Below are positions 52,609 to 62,022 of a stretch of 64,000 nt of DNA, one piece after another. Below the pieces are notes generated by a model that saw nothing but the letters and a program-made list of their open reading frames with translations, did no database searches and was not told the origin of the DNA. The stretch's first letter is position 1. Each line of letters opens with the position of its first letter. The stretch comes from Lentzea nigeriaca (GTDB lineage: Bacteria; Actinomycetota; Actinomycetes; Mycobacteriales; Pseudonocardiaceae): NCBI RefSeq assembly GCF_016907955.1, contig NZ_JAFBCX010000001.1, forward strand, positions 1,054,001-1,118,000, given 5' to 3'. Made by a program: the position numbers and the translations under genes.

Positions 52609-52995
52609 ATGACTGCGTACACGGAGGCGGAGGGGCAGACCCTCCGCACAGCCGTTTTCGGTGCAATGGTGCTGGTGTCCACGGCGGACCCCGGCTCGGT
52701 CGAGGAGGAGAGCCACGCCGGTATCAGGGCGATGACCCTGCTCTCGGACGACCTGCGCGCCGTCATCGCCGCCGCCCCGCCCTCGCTGCCGAAGGGAACG
52801 GCGTCCGATGTGGAGGTCGGCGTTCTCGCCGCGCTGAAGGAAGCCGTCCAGATCATCAACGCCCACGAACCGCGCGACGTCGAGATCTTCCGCGCCGCCG
52901 TGACGGAGATGTGCCGCTCGGTGGCGGGCGCGGACGGCGAGGTGGCCGCGACCGAGAAGGAGATGGTGACCCGCGTCGTCGAGGCGCTCGCCTGA
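52609..52995 (+). CDS. Small alpha-helical protein, TerB-like C-terminus
   Basis: 128 residues. It has no signal peptide or membrane segment. The C-terminal VAGADGEVAATEKEMVTRVVEAL resembles the acidic ADGxxxxxE helix-loop of TerB-like domains, and the N-terminal half is unassigned. It starts 30 bp from the divergent XRE-cupin gene. Function is unknown. Confidence 0.6.
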   Translation: MTAYTEAEGQTLRTAVFGAMVLVSTADPGSVEEESHAGIRAMTLLSDDLRAVIAAAPPSLPKGTASDVEVGVLAALKEAVQIINAHEPRDVEIFRAAVTEMCRSVAGADGEVAATEKEMVTRVVEALA

Positions 52996-53033
52996 CGGAG
53001 CCTCGTCACGAACTCTCCGGCCAGGTCGACGAG

Positions 53034-53310
53034 GTGCTGCTCGCCGGCGGCGGTGAGCTGCAGGTCGATCAGCACCTCGTCCACGACTTCGCCCGCCTGC
53101 TGTGGACGGTGCCGGAGTCGATGGTCGAGGTGGCCGCGTTCATGCCGCAGGAGCTCGAACGGATCGCGCGGAAGGCCGACGGTGGCTCGGGGTCGGGCTG
53201 CCGTTGCCCATGCTCACGGCGACTGTGACGGCGTTGCGGCAGATGACTCAGCGAGAACCGCGGACGCCGATGTGGCGGGAACCCCGGTGCGAGGCCGATG
53301 CGCATGACCT
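53034..53310 (+). pseudogene. Possible broken small gene after the TerB-like gene
   Basis: A frame read from GTG 53034 gives LLAGGGELQVDQHLVHDFAR through QELERIARKADGG with plausible amino-acid composition, but then turns into Ser/Cys-rich nonsense and stops at 53228. A different frame from about 53183 continues with WLGVGLPLPMLTATVTALRQ. The pattern suggests one frameshift, natural or from sequencing. Alternatively nothing is translated here. The rest of 52996-53319 shows no feature. Confidence 0.35.
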
Positions 53311-53319
53311 CCGACTCGA

Positions 53320-54651
53320 TCACAGGTACGACTCGTACTCCTTCAGCATCCTGCTCAGCGCGTCCGAGACGGTGGCGGGCAACGTGCCCGCGCCGAGCAT
53401 GTCCTGGATCGGCTCCATCGCGGTCCGCGCCGTGGTGGCCCGGTGTTCCGGCTCGAACCGCTCCATGCCCCGGCGCACCGCGTCCAGGGCGGCGGTGGTG
53501 TCACCGGAGAACGCGAACGTGTCCGCGAGGTCCAGCCACTCCCAGTCCGCCTTCGGGTTCTTGGTCTTCCACGTCGCCAGCGGGTTGAGGTCGCGGAACG
53601 TCTCCACGGCCGCCTCCCGCTCGTCGTCGGTCGCGGCGAGCTGGACGTCGAGCCGCGCGGCGTTGGCGCGGGCGTAGAGGTCGTCCTCCGCGATCTCGCT
53701 GGCCTTGCGGTACGCGTCACGGGCCTTGCGCAGCTCGGTGCTGTCGCCGGTGGCACGAGCGAGCCGCCGGTGCGCCCCGCCCAGGCCGGAGAAGGCCTCC
53801 TTGTCCGCGGCGTTCAGCTTCACCGCCTCGGTCAGCGAGTAGATCGCTTCCGGCAGGTTCTCGTTGCGGCTCTGGGCGATGCCGAGCTCCCGCCACCAGT
53901 GCGCGCCGCGGGACTCCAGCCGGGTGGCGAGCCCGAGGTGGTGGATGGCACCGGAGAAGTCGCCCTGCTTGCGCAGCGCCTTGCCGAGCTCGCCGTGCAC
54001 GTCGGCTCTCGTGTCGTTCAGCAGCAGCACGCGGCGCAGCTTCGCGACGCGTTCCTCGTGCGGTGCGGCCATGGCCTCGTTGAAGAGGTCGTCGCCGCGG
54101 GCGTGCTCCAGCTCCGCGATCTTCGCGTGGAGCTCGTCGATCATGCCGGTGGGCACAGTGGTCAGCCCGCTGCCCAGCCGCACGGGGCTGTCGACGTTCT
54201 TCCTCGTGAGGCCGTGCATGATCATGCTGAGGATGACCTCGTGCGCCTCGGCCAGCTCGTCGTAGCGGTTGCTGTAGGGCACGACCCTGTTGCCGGACAC
54301 GTTGAACCGCACGTCGTCCTGGTTCTGGCTCACCAGCACCGTCACGTTGTCCCGCACGGCCCAGCGCACGCCCAGCTCCAGGTACACGTTCGGGTTGGCG
54401 CCGGTGAGGTCGGCGATGTAGACCTCGGCGTTGAACGCCTCGGCGAACATCGTGTGGTTGATGGGACCGGACTCGCGCCGTTCCTTCTCGATCTGGACCT
54501 GCACCGGGCGGCCGAGCCGTTCCTGCAGCTTCGCGGCCAGCGGGTCGTACAGGCCCGCCTTGATCTGCTTGATGTCGGTCCACTTCGCGCGTTCGCCGAG
54601 CGTCGTGCCCGGCATCGCGACGAAGATCGTCATCGGCTCGTCGGTCGTCAC
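53320..54651 (-). CDS. DrHyd/TIR-like N-terminal domain with TPR repeats
   Basis: 443 residues. Residues 8-145 form a Rossmann-like domain with IADLTGANPNVYLELG (79-94), the conserved centre of nucleoside deoxyribosyltransferase-like (DrHyd) domains, in which the Glu near residue 92 is the candidate catalytic residue for cutting N-glycosidic bonds. Residues about 190-430 are TPR-type helices (KLRRVLLLNDTRADVHGELG, GDFSGAIHHLGLATRLE). No signal or membrane segment is seen. It starts 11 bp after the SLATT gene with a good AGAGG. The family is known from nucleotide-centred conflict systems; a role in defence is inferred. Confidence 0.7.
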   Translation of the reverse strand: MTTDEPMTIFVAMPGTTLGERAKWTDIKQIKAGLYDPLAAKLQERLGRPVQVQIEKERRESGPINHTMFAEAFNAEVYIADLTGANPNVYLELGVRWAVRDNVTVLVSQNQDDVRFNVSGNRVVPYSNRYDELAEAHEVILSMIMHGLTRKNVDSPVRLGSGLTTVPTGMIDELHAKIAELEHARGDDLFNEAMAAPHEERVAKLRRVLLLNDTRADVHGELGKALRKQGDFSGAIHHLGLATRLESRGAHWWRELGIAQSRNENLPEAIYSLTEAVKLNAADKEAFSGLGGAHRRLARATGDSTELRKARDAYRKASEIAEDDLYARANAARLDVQLAATDDEREAAVETFRDLNPLATWKTKNPKADWEWLDLADTFAFSGDTTAALDAVRRGMERFEPEHRATTARTAMEPIQDMLGAGTLPATVSDALSRMLKEYESYL

Positions 54652-54661
54652 AGTGGTCCTC

Positions 54662-55528
54662 TCAGGTCGTGCTGGGGCGCGACGCGAGCCACGCGGCGTG
54701 TTCGGTGCTGATCACGGCCTCCGCCTCGGCGACGGTGGTGGGCCAGTCGCTCTCGTCGGTGCGCAGGAGCCGTTTGTGCATGCCGGCCAGCTCGCCGGCG
54801 GCCGCCGAGTAGGCGACCTTGAGGTTCTCGTACTGCCGCAGCCCTATCCACGCGGCACCGCCCGCGACCGCCGCGGCCATGACACCGGACAGGTCGACGT
54901 CCCACGCGCCGGTGATGCGCAGGATCGCGAACAGGATCGCGATGAACTCACCCGCGAACAGCAGGACGCGCGCGACGTTCGCCCTGATCTCGTTGGATGC
55001 GGCCTTGTCGTGGTACCAGTCGAGCTGCCTGCGCACGCGGTTGTCGCAGTAGGCGGTCCTGCGTTCGGGGAAGGGCTTGTCCCGCAACCCGGTCATCACG
55101 ACCTCGCCCGCCGGGTTGTCACCGGTGAGCAGCAACGTCCCGCGGTGCTCCGCCGCCGCGTCGATGACGGCCTTCTCCAGGTCGCCGCGGGCGTCGGGCG
55201 AGGTGAGCGGGAACGGGTCGCCCGCCACGGCGTAGCGCCAGCCGAGGGACTTCACGCGTTCGGCCACCGCGCGGCCCGCGTTCCACTTCAGCTCGGGGTG
55301 CATGACCCAGAGGAGGAACTCGCCGAACAGCGCGATGAGGAAGCCGATCAGGGCCACCCAGGCCCACACGTCGACGCCGCCGCCCACCTTCCACTTGAAC
55401 GCGCCACCCACCGCCGCGACCACCGCGCCGAGGAGCCGGACCCGGCTGAGCAGCAGCGTCGCGCGCTGGCCGCTCCGGGAGGCCTCCTCGGCGTCGTGGT
55501 AGAAGCCGGGCAGGTGCTGGTCGTCCAT
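54662..55528 (-). CDS. SLATT/DUF4231 four-helix membrane protein
   Basis: 288 residues. Two membrane hairpins lie at about 30-48/55-76 and 186-204/213-232, each in a 2TM unit with polar flanks (the first shows QRATLLLSRVRLLGA). The architecture fits DUF4231 plus SLATT domains, which are predicted pore-forming effectors that cause cell suicide when a nucleotide or NAD-derived signal is sensed. ATG at 55528 is preferred over the TTG at 55555. It is the first gene of a two-gene operon and divergent from the TIR-WD40 gene, 132 bp apart. Confidence 0.75.
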   Translation of the reverse strand: MDDQHLPGFYHDAEEASRSGQRATLLLSRVRLLGAVVAAVGGAFKWKVGGGVDVWAWVALIGFLIALFGEFLLWVMHPELKWNAGRAVAERVKSLGWRYAVAGDPFPLTSPDARGDLEKAVIDAAAEHRGTLLLTGDNPAGEVVMTGLRDKPFPERRTAYCDNRVRRQLDWYHDKAASNEIRANVARVLLFAGEFIAILFAILRITGAWDVDLSGVMAAAVAGGAAWIGLRQYENLKVAYSAAAGELAGMHKRLLRTDESDWPTTVAEAEAVISTEHAAWLASRPSTT

Positions 55529-55660
55529 CAGAGTTCTCTCTTCCTCGTCCGACAACGCTGATCGTGCGCCACCAAACGTGTGTTACCACGACGGAGCCCT
55601 AACGGTGGTCTCTTCGGGGGCGATGTAGAGGTGTTCACCCGTGCAGCGGAGAGGTGGGGC

Positions 55661-58324
55661 ATGCCTGGCGAGAGGACGTACGCGGCGTTCATCTCGTACA
55701 GCCACGAAACGGACCACGCGCTGGGGCCGTTGCTACAGGAGGGGATCGAGAAGTTCGCGAAGCCCTGGTACCGGCCGCGGGCGCGGCGGGTGTTCCTCGA
55801 CAACTCCGTGCTGGCCGCGGAACACGACCTGACCGAGGCGATCCTCGACGGCCTCGCGCGGTCGGACAACTTCCTGCTGCTGGCCTCGCGGGCCTCGGCG
55901 CGGTCGCGCTGGGTCGGCAAGGAAGTGGCGTGGTGGCTGGAGAACCGCGACCGGCGCAAGCTCTTCGTGCTGCTCACCGACGGTGACGCGGTGTGGGACG
56001 ACGGGGTGCTGGACCGGCAGCGCACGAACGCCTTGCCGGAGACCCTGCGCGGCCTCCCCGAACCGCGCTGCGTCGACCTGCGCGGAGTCCGCGACGTCGA
56101 GCTCGACGTGCGCAACCCGGAGTGGGAGTCGGTGCTCGCGGACGTCGTGGCGCCGTTGGACGGCATCGAGAAGACCGAGCTGATCGGTCACCACCTCCGG
56201 GAACGCCGTCGCACCAGGCGAACCGTGCTCACCACGATCTCCGTGCTGGTCGTGCTGCTGGTCGCCGCGGTGATCTTCGCAGTCCGTTCGGAGCAGCAGA
56301 GCAACCGGGCGCGGCAGCAGACGCTGGTCGCCACGTCGCGGCAGCTCGCGGCCCAGGCGGCGGCGATCCGCGACGCGCGACCGGCAACGGCGCGGCAGCT
56401 GCTCGCCCAGGCCTACCGGATGGCGCCGACCGCGGAGGTGCTGGGGGCGCTGATGGACAGCGCGTCGATCCCGCGCGTCGTGCCGGGAGCGGCCGTGGAC
56501 GTGGCGTTCGGCCCACGCGGTGATGTCATGGCTGTGCTGCGCAAGGACGAGCTCGTCCTGTACGAGGGCACGTCCGAACGCGCGAAGATACCGCTGCCCG
56601 ACGCCGCCGCGGTGCTGTTCAGCCCGGACGGGACCTTCGTCGCCGCCACGTCGATCCGGGGCGGCGTACTTCTCGCCCAGGTCGCCGACCCGGCGAAGCG
56701 ATCGACGTGGGACGCCGGCACGACCGGCATCAGGTCGCTCGCGTTCGTGCCGGGCAAACCCGTTCTCACGATGACCGCCAGCGGCGGGCACACGTGGCTG
56801 CTCGACGTCACGGATCCCCTGGCGGCCAAGCTGATCACCGAGTTCGCGCCGGACAGCGACTCGATCTTCACCGCGAGCGCGGTGAGCGCCGACGGGACCA
56901 CACTCGCGTTGTCCGGCTCGGACGGCACGATCGAACTGTGGGACATCACCGCCACACCGACCAGGCGCGCGGTGCTGACCGGCCACACCATGGAGGTGTC
57001 GGTCCTGCGGTTCGCCCCGACCGGCTCCCTGCTCGCCAGCGGCTCGAAGGACGACACGGTGCGGCTGTGGAACGCCGCGACGTCGCAGCTGTACGGCGTG
57101 CTCACGGGTGCGAGCATTTTCGTGACGTCGGCGGCCTTCGCCCCGGACGGCGGCACGCTCGCGTTCGGCGACGGCAACGGCACGGTCCACCTGTGGGACG
57201 TGAGCGATCCGATCCGGCCGAAGACCGCGCAACCGCTGCTGGGCCATGCCGACGGCATCAACGGGTTGTCGTTCGCCGCGGACTCGCGCACGCTCGCCTC
57301 GGCAGGGGAGCACGTCCGGCTGTGGAACGTGCTCGGCGCGAGCAGGTCGTCCGCCGTGACGGTGCTGCCCAGCGGTAGCCACACGTTGGCGTTCGGAGCG
57401 AACCATCGGCTGGCCACGGGGTTTCCGACGAAGCTCTACGACCTGACCGACGTCGTGCACCCGCGCGAGATCCGCGCGCTGCGGACGTTCAACCGCGGCG
57501 GCAGCCCGCAGCTCGCGTTCAGCCCGGACGGCACGCGACTGGCCAGCGGGTTGCCCGTGGCGCTCACCGATCCTGAGGCCGGTGAGACGCCGGTGCACGA
57601 GGAACGCGCGGACAGCGTGGTGTTCAGCCCGGACGGCCGGTTGATCGGCGCGGCGGCGCATCCCGGCGTGTTCCGGCTCTGGGTGCGCGACGGCGACGGG
57701 GTGCGGGCCGCGGCCGAGCTGCCGGGATCGGACGTCACCCCGCACGGCATCTCGTTCGGTTCCGGCGGCCGCGCGGTGACGAAGGGGGAGAAGGGGGAGA
57801 CGTTGCAGTTGTGGGACGTCAGCTCACCCGACGCGCCACGACTGGTCCGCACGCACGACACGAAGTCCGATCCGGTCGAGTCCGTGCTGTTCCGTCCCAC
57901 CGGCGACACGGTGATCACCGGCAGCGCCACGGGGCTGATCACCGTGTGGGACATGGCGAACGGCAGCCGGGTCGCGACGGTGCGCCGGCACGTCGGCAGC
58001 GTCCGGCACCTCGCCCTGCACCCCGGCGGGGAGCTGCTCGCGAGCGCGGGGGAGGCGGGCGAGGTCGTGCTGTGGGACGTCGCCGACCCGTCCCGGCCGG
58101 TCGAGGTGTCGACGTTGCGCGCGGGCGGCCGCTACACCGCCGCGGCGATCGCGTTCAGCCCGGACGGCACGATGCTCGGCGGCGCGGACGGGATTCGCAC
58201 GACCATCTGGAGCACCGACGTGGCGCGGTTGCTGGCGCGGTTGTGCGCGGACACGCGGCCCATGTCGGAAACCGAGTGGCGGCAGTACCTTCCCGACATC
58301 CCTTACGACCCACCGTGCGCGTGA
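55661..58324 (+). CDS. TIR-transmembrane-WD40 repeat protein
   Basis: 887 residues. The N-terminal TIR domain (about 6-165) has AFISYSHETD, RVFLDNSVL and SRWVGKEVAWWL, with Glu88 at the place of the NAD-cleaving glutamate of bacterial TIR enzymes. A single membrane helix (about 188-208) leads into a helical segment (210-270) and then a WD40 propeller of ten or more blades to the end (SPDGTRLASG, LWDVSSPDAP and similar). The TIR side should be cytoplasmic and the propeller outside if the positive-inside rule holds (RERRRTRRT precedes the helix). Its place opposite SLATT suggests a sensing or killing role. Confidence 0.82.
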   Translation: MPGERTYAAFISYSHETDHALGPLLQEGIEKFAKPWYRPRARRVFLDNSVLAAEHDLTEAILDGLARSDNFLLLASRASARSRWVGKEVAWWLENRDRRKLFVLLTDGDAVWDDGVLDRQRTNALPETLRGLPEPRCVDLRGVRDVELDVRNPEWESVLADVVAPLDGIEKTELIGHHLRERRRTRRTVLTTISVLVVLLVAAVIFAVRSEQQSNRARQQTLVATSRQLAAQAAAIRDARPATARQLLAQAYRMAPTAEVLGALMDSASIPRVVPGAAVDVAFGPRGDVMAVLRKDELVLYEGTSERAKIPLPDAAAVLFSPDGTFVAATSIRGGVLLAQVADPAKRSTWDAGTTGIRSLAFVPGKPVLTMTASGGHTWLLDVTDPLAAKLITEFAPDSDSIFTASAVSADGTTLALSGSDGTIELWDITATPTRRAVLTGHTMEVSVLRFAPTGSLLASGSKDDTVRLWNAATSQLYGVLTGASIFVTSAAFAPDGGTLAFGDGNGTVHLWDVSDPIRPKTAQPLLGHADGINGLSFAADSRTLASAGEHVRLWNVLGASRSSAVTVLPSGSHTLAFGANHRLATGFPTKLYDLTDVVHPREIRALRTFNRGGSPQLAFSPDGTRLASGLPVALTDPEAGETPVHEERADSVVFSPDGRLIGAAAHPGVFRLWVRDGDGVRAAAELPGSDVTPHGISFGSGGRAVTKGEKGETLQLWDVSSPDAPRLVRTHDTKSDPVESVLFRPTGDTVITGSATGLITVWDMANGSRVATVRRHVGSVRHLALHPGGELLASAGEAGEVVLWDVADPSRPVEVSTLRAGGRYTAAAIAFSPDGTMLGGADGIRTTIWSTDVARLLARLCADTRPMSETEWRQYLPDIPYDPPCA

Positions 58325-58334
58325 AGGGAACCTC

Positions 58335-58985
58335 ATGAGACGCGTTCTCCCGCTGGTGCTCCTCCTCGCCGCGTGCAGCGAACCGGGGACGGGGCCGAAG
58401 ATCACCGGACAGCCGGAGCCGAACCAGACCGCCACCGCGACGACGGCACCGCCGTCCGCCGCCGCCAGGCCCACGCTCGGGCCGGCGCCGGAGAACCTGC
58501 GGTCGGTGGACTGGCGGCAGGCCACGCTGCCCGCCGGGTTCTGCGACGTCCGGGATCCCGTGCGGCTGCGGGACGGCACGGCTCGTGCCACGTCCACGTT
58601 GTGGGGTTCGGTGGACGTGTTCCTCGACGTCGACGTGCACTTCGGTGACGTCGACGGCGACGGCCGCGAGGAGGCGGCGATCTCGCTCGGCTGCGACAAC
58701 GGCGGTGGCACGGCGTCGAGCCAGCTCGCCTTCGGGTTCGCGGTGGTGCGCTCGGAGCGGGGCGCGCTCGAAGTGGTCGGCGAGATCAAGCCGACCACGA
58801 TGCGCGACGACGCGACGCACGTGCCGTTGCTGTCCGAGCCGAAGTTCGAGAAGGGCGTGATCACCGTCAGGGAGCTCTGGTACCGGCCGAGCGACGCGAA
58901 CTGCTGCCCGAGCGGCGAGTCGCTGACCAGGTGGTGGCTGCGCGACGGCACGTTGAAGCCTGATCAGCCCATTCAGGTCTCGTAG
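58335..58985 (+). CDS. Lipoprotein with FG-GAP-like motif
   Basis: 216 residues. The lipobox LLLAAC (Cys at about residue 14) predicts diacylglyceryl anchoring outside the membrane. A Thr/Pro/Ala-rich linker is followed by a globular domain with FGDVDGDGREEAAISLGC, an Asp-rich VCBS-like calcium loop. It follows the TIR-WD40 gene by 10 bp with GAAGG, so it is co-transcribed. If the WD40 propeller is extracytoplasmic, this lipoprotein could be its partner there. Function is unknown. Confidence 0.78.
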   Translation: MRRVLPLVLLLAACSEPGTGPKITGQPEPNQTATATTAPPSAAARPTLGPAPENLRSVDWRQATLPAGFCDVRDPVRLRDGTARATSTLWGSVDVFLDVDVHFGDVDGDGREEAAISLGCDNGGGTASSQLAFGFAVVRSERGALEVVGEIKPTTMRDDATHVPLLSEPKFEKGVITVRELWYRPSDANCCPSGESLTRWWLRDGTLKPDQPIQVS

Positions 58986-59087
58986 TGCTCCGATGAGTCC
59001 GCGAAACACGAGCATAACGAAGGCTTGAACCTGGTAGTTCCGGATGCAATCATCGGATCTCTCGCCGCCGCCCCGACGAGAAAAGCG

Positions 59088-61976
59088 ATGGTCATGGCAC
59101 TACGACGTTTGTGTGTGGCCGTGGTGGCCGCGCTGCTCGCCGGCCTGGTCGCGGTCGTCCTGCCGGGCGCCGCGCAGGCCGAGGTGCAACATCCGAGACA
59201 GGAGTGGCTGCGCAAGTCGACCGCCGGGCTCTTCCTGCACTGGGGCATGTTCACCGCCCCGAAGCACCTCGACTGCGCCGAGTGGGAGCGCGATGTCACC
59301 GGTGGCGGGTGGACCCCCGGCTACTGGATCGACGAGGCCAGCAAGCTCGGCGCCTCCTACGTCGTGCTGGCGACGTTCCACTCCCGGCTCGGCTACGCGC
59401 GCCCGTGGCCGTCCAAGATCCCCGGCAGCTGCGCGACAGAACGCGACCTGCTCGGTGAGCTCGTCAAGGCGGGCAAGGCCAAGGGCGTCAAGGTGATCCT
59501 CTACATGACCGACGACCCGCAGTGGCACGCCGAGCAGGGCGTGGAGATGCTCGACTCGGCTGCCTACTCCGCCTACAAGGGAGAGAGCGTCGACCTCACG
59601 ACGCGCGAGGGCTTCGGCAAGTACAGCTACGACCTCTTCTTCGAGGTCATGAAGAACTACGACGACCTCGCGGGCTTCTGGATCGACAACGACAACGAGT
59701 ACTGGGAGCGCAACAAGCTCTACGAGCAGATCCGGCAGCTGCAGCCGACCTGGTTGTTGAGCAACAACAACGAGGACACGCCGATCATGGACACGGTCTC
59801 GAACGAGCAGAAGACCGGCATGTTCCCGTCCTACGACTACCCGGCGGCGACGTTCACACCGATGCCGCGGCTGTCCGAGGCCTGCTACAAACTGCCCACC
59901 ACCGGCGACTGGTGGTACGACGGCGGCAGCCACGCCGTCGACACGCGCCTGAACACCGGCCGCTACATCACCAACGCGGGCTCCTCGATCAAGTCGCTGA
60001 TGGCCGAGACGCCCATGGTGAACGGCCGGATGCCCGCGCAGCAGGAGGCGTACAACAACTTCATGGCCTCGTGGGTGCCGCCGATCCGCGAGTCGATCCA
60101 GGGCGTCGAGGGCGCCGGGTACATGTACGGCGGCATGCAGCCGGGGTTCTGGAACGACGGCGCCCACGGCGTGATCACCGTCAACCCGTCGACCGGCAAG
60201 CAGTACGTGCACGTGGTCACTCGTCCGCGTGCCGACTTCGTTCGCTTGCGTGACAACGGGTATCGAGTCTCTCGCGTCACGGATCTCCGCACGGGCGAGC
60301 GGATGAGGTTCTCGCAGTCCGCCGGGCACCTGACGATCGAGGGCATCACGGCGTGGGACGAGTACGACACCGTGTTCGCGGTGGAAACGGCCGGGCAGCA
60401 GGGCTTCCACGACGGTGTCAAGGCGTACGCGACGTCCTCGAAGGACGGTTTCCCCGCCTCGAACCTGACCGACGGCAGCTACGAGAAGTACTGGGACGCC
60501 GACGCGGCCCAGCCCGTGTCGATCTCGCTGGACCTCGGCCGCCGCAAGGAGGCGTCGTTCCTCGCGATCAACCAGCGCGAGTCGTCGCCGACGCATGCCC
60601 GCGTGTCGTTCGGCCGGCCGGAGGACTCCTCGCGGATCAAGGACTACCAGCTGACGGCTTCCGACGACGGCCGCAACTGGTGGCACGTCCGCAGCGGCGC
60701 GTTGCCTTCCGCGCGCGGAACCCAGTTCATCGACATCGGTGCGACTCAGGCCAGGTGGCTGCGGCTGACCGTGCTCAACACGTGGGGTGGCCCGCAGGCT
60801 CCGGTGTACTTCAAGGACCTGAAGATCGACGAGATCCGGGTCGGCCACGGCTATCCGAGATCGCTTCAGGGCGGTGCGCTGGAGGCCGAGAACGCGGCGC
60901 GGTCGGGTTCGGCGCGCAACGCGTTCTGCGAGGCCTGCTCCGGCACGCGACAGGTGAGCGGACTCGGTGGTGGTGACGCCAACGCCGTGACCTATCGCGA
61001 CGTTTCCGTTGCCACGGCTGGCACTTACAGCCTGCAGCTTTCTGTGACCTCCGCTGCCGCCTCGTCCGTGTCGGTGTCGGTGAACGGGGCGGCGCCGATT
61101 TCCGTCGCCGTGCCCGCGGATCGTGCCGACGTGCCGAGCCCGGCTGCGCTCGCGGTGCCGTTGAACGCCGGACGCAACACGGTTCGCGTGTTCAGCACGG
61201 GCAAGTCGCTCGGTCTCGACCGGATCTCGGTCGGCGGGCTGCCGCCGTCGACCTACACGCCGAAGACGACCCTGACCGTGGAACCCCATGGCGTGCAATG
61301 GGTTGCGCCGGGTCAGCAGTCGGTGAAGATCACCGCACGGCTGCGGCTGGACGCCGACGACCAGATCGACAACGTGTCGCTGGCACCCGTGCTTCCGGCG
61401 GGGTGGACGCTGACCGGCTCGCCTGCTGTGCGGCAGTCGATGCGTCTGGCCGGTGTGCTGGAAGGGGTGTGGACGGCGACCTCGCCCGCCGGGGCGGACG
61501 TGGGCTCGGTCAGCATTCCGGTGAACGCGTCGTTCCAGCTGCTCAGCTCGGACCGCAAGGTGTCGGGTTCGGTGCCGGTGCGGACCAGGCCTGCTGACCG
61601 CGTGTTCGTGCGCGAGGCGGAGGACTCGGCGAACGTGTTCGGCAGCACCGGTTTGTCGAGCTGCGGGTCGTGCTCCGGCGGGGAGAAGGTCCGCAACATC
61701 GGTGGCAGTCCGGACGCCACGGTGACGTTCCCGAACGTCGTCGTGCCCGAAGCGCGCGCGTACAAGCTGTTCATCCAGTTCACGGTGAACGGGCCGCGGT
61801 CGTACTTCGTGTCGGTGAACGGCAATGCGCCGGTCGAGGTCAAGCTGAACGGGGTCGGGAACAACACGCCGTACGTGGCCGAGATCCCGGTGACGCTGAA
61901 CGCCGGGGCGAACACCGTCAAGTTCGGCAACGACACCGCGGGCGCGCCTGATCTGGACCAGATCGCGCTCGCCTGA
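59088..61976 (+). CDS. Secreted GH29 alpha-L-fucosidase-like multidomain enzyme
   Basis: 962 residues with a signal peptide ending at GAAQA. A GH29 catalytic barrel (about 10-430) begins STAGLFLHWGMFTAPKHLDC and contains DLAGFWIDNDNEYW near residue 200, in the strand that holds the nucleophile Asp. An F5/8 type C (CBM32) domain covers about 450-590. Two CBM6/35-like modules (about 595-725 and 850-962) carry related CEACSG and CGSCSG motifs, separated by a beta-sandwich linker. It should remove fucose or similar sugars from polymers outside the cell. ATG at 59094 is a possible alternative start. Confidence 0.82.
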   Translation: MVMALRRLCVAVVAALLAGLVAVVLPGAAQAEVQHPRQEWLRKSTAGLFLHWGMFTAPKHLDCAEWERDVTGGGWTPGYWIDEASKLGASYVVLATFHSRLGYARPWPSKIPGSCATERDLLGELVKAGKAKGVKVILYMTDDPQWHAEQGVEMLDSAAYSAYKGESVDLTTREGFGKYSYDLFFEVMKNYDDLAGFWIDNDNEYWERNKLYEQIRQLQPTWLLSNNNEDTPIMDTVSNEQKTGMFPSYDYPAATFTPMPRLSEACYKLPTTGDWWYDGGSHAVDTRLNTGRYITNAGSSIKSLMAETPMVNGRMPAQQEAYNNFMASWVPPIRESIQGVEGAGYMYGGMQPGFWNDGAHGVITVNPSTGKQYVHVVTRPRADFVRLRDNGYRVSRVTDLRTGERMRFSQSAGHLTIEGITAWDEYDTVFAVETAGQQGFHDGVKAYATSSKDGFPASNLTDGSYEKYWDADAAQPVSISLDLGRRKEASFLAINQRESSPTHARVSFGRPEDSSRIKDYQLTASDDGRNWWHVRSGALPSARGTQFIDIGATQARWLRLTVLNTWGGPQAPVYFKDLKIDEIRVGHGYPRSLQGGALEAENAARSGSARNAFCEACSGTRQVSGLGGGDANAVTYRDVSVATAGTYSLQLSVTSAAASSVSVSVNGAAPISVAVPADRADVPSPAALAVPLNAGRNTVRVFSTGKSLGLDRISVGGLPPSTYTPKTTLTVEPHGVQWVAPGQQSVKITARLRLDADDQIDNVSLAPVLPAGWTLTGSPAVRQSMRLAGVLEGVWTATSPAGADVGSVSIPVNASFQLLSSDRKVSGSVPVRTRPADRVFVREAEDSANVFGSTGLSSCGSCSGGEKVRNIGGSPDATVTFPNVVVPEARAYKLFIQFTVNGPRSYFVSVNGNAPVEVKLNGVGNNTPYVAEIPVTLNAGANTVKFGNDTAGAPDLDQIALA

Positions 61977-61989
61977 ACCCGTTGCACGG

Positions 61990-62019
61990 AACGGCACCCC
62001 GCCTCGGTAGGGTGCCGTT
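61990..62019 (+). terminator. Hairpin ending three bases before the next start
   Basis: AACGGCACCC pairs perfectly with GGGTGCCGTT around a 10-base loop, 14 bp after the fucosidase stop. There is a short CTCGT tail and no T run. The stem occupies the place of a ribosome-binding site for the ankyrin gene. Confidence 0.65.
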
Positions 62020-62022
62020 CTC

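Noticed and set aside
55733..57745. 670-codon open frame antisense to the TIR-WD40 gene
   Set aside because: Arg/Gly/Val-rich shadow with no start context; the sense frame has clear TIR and WD40 motifs.
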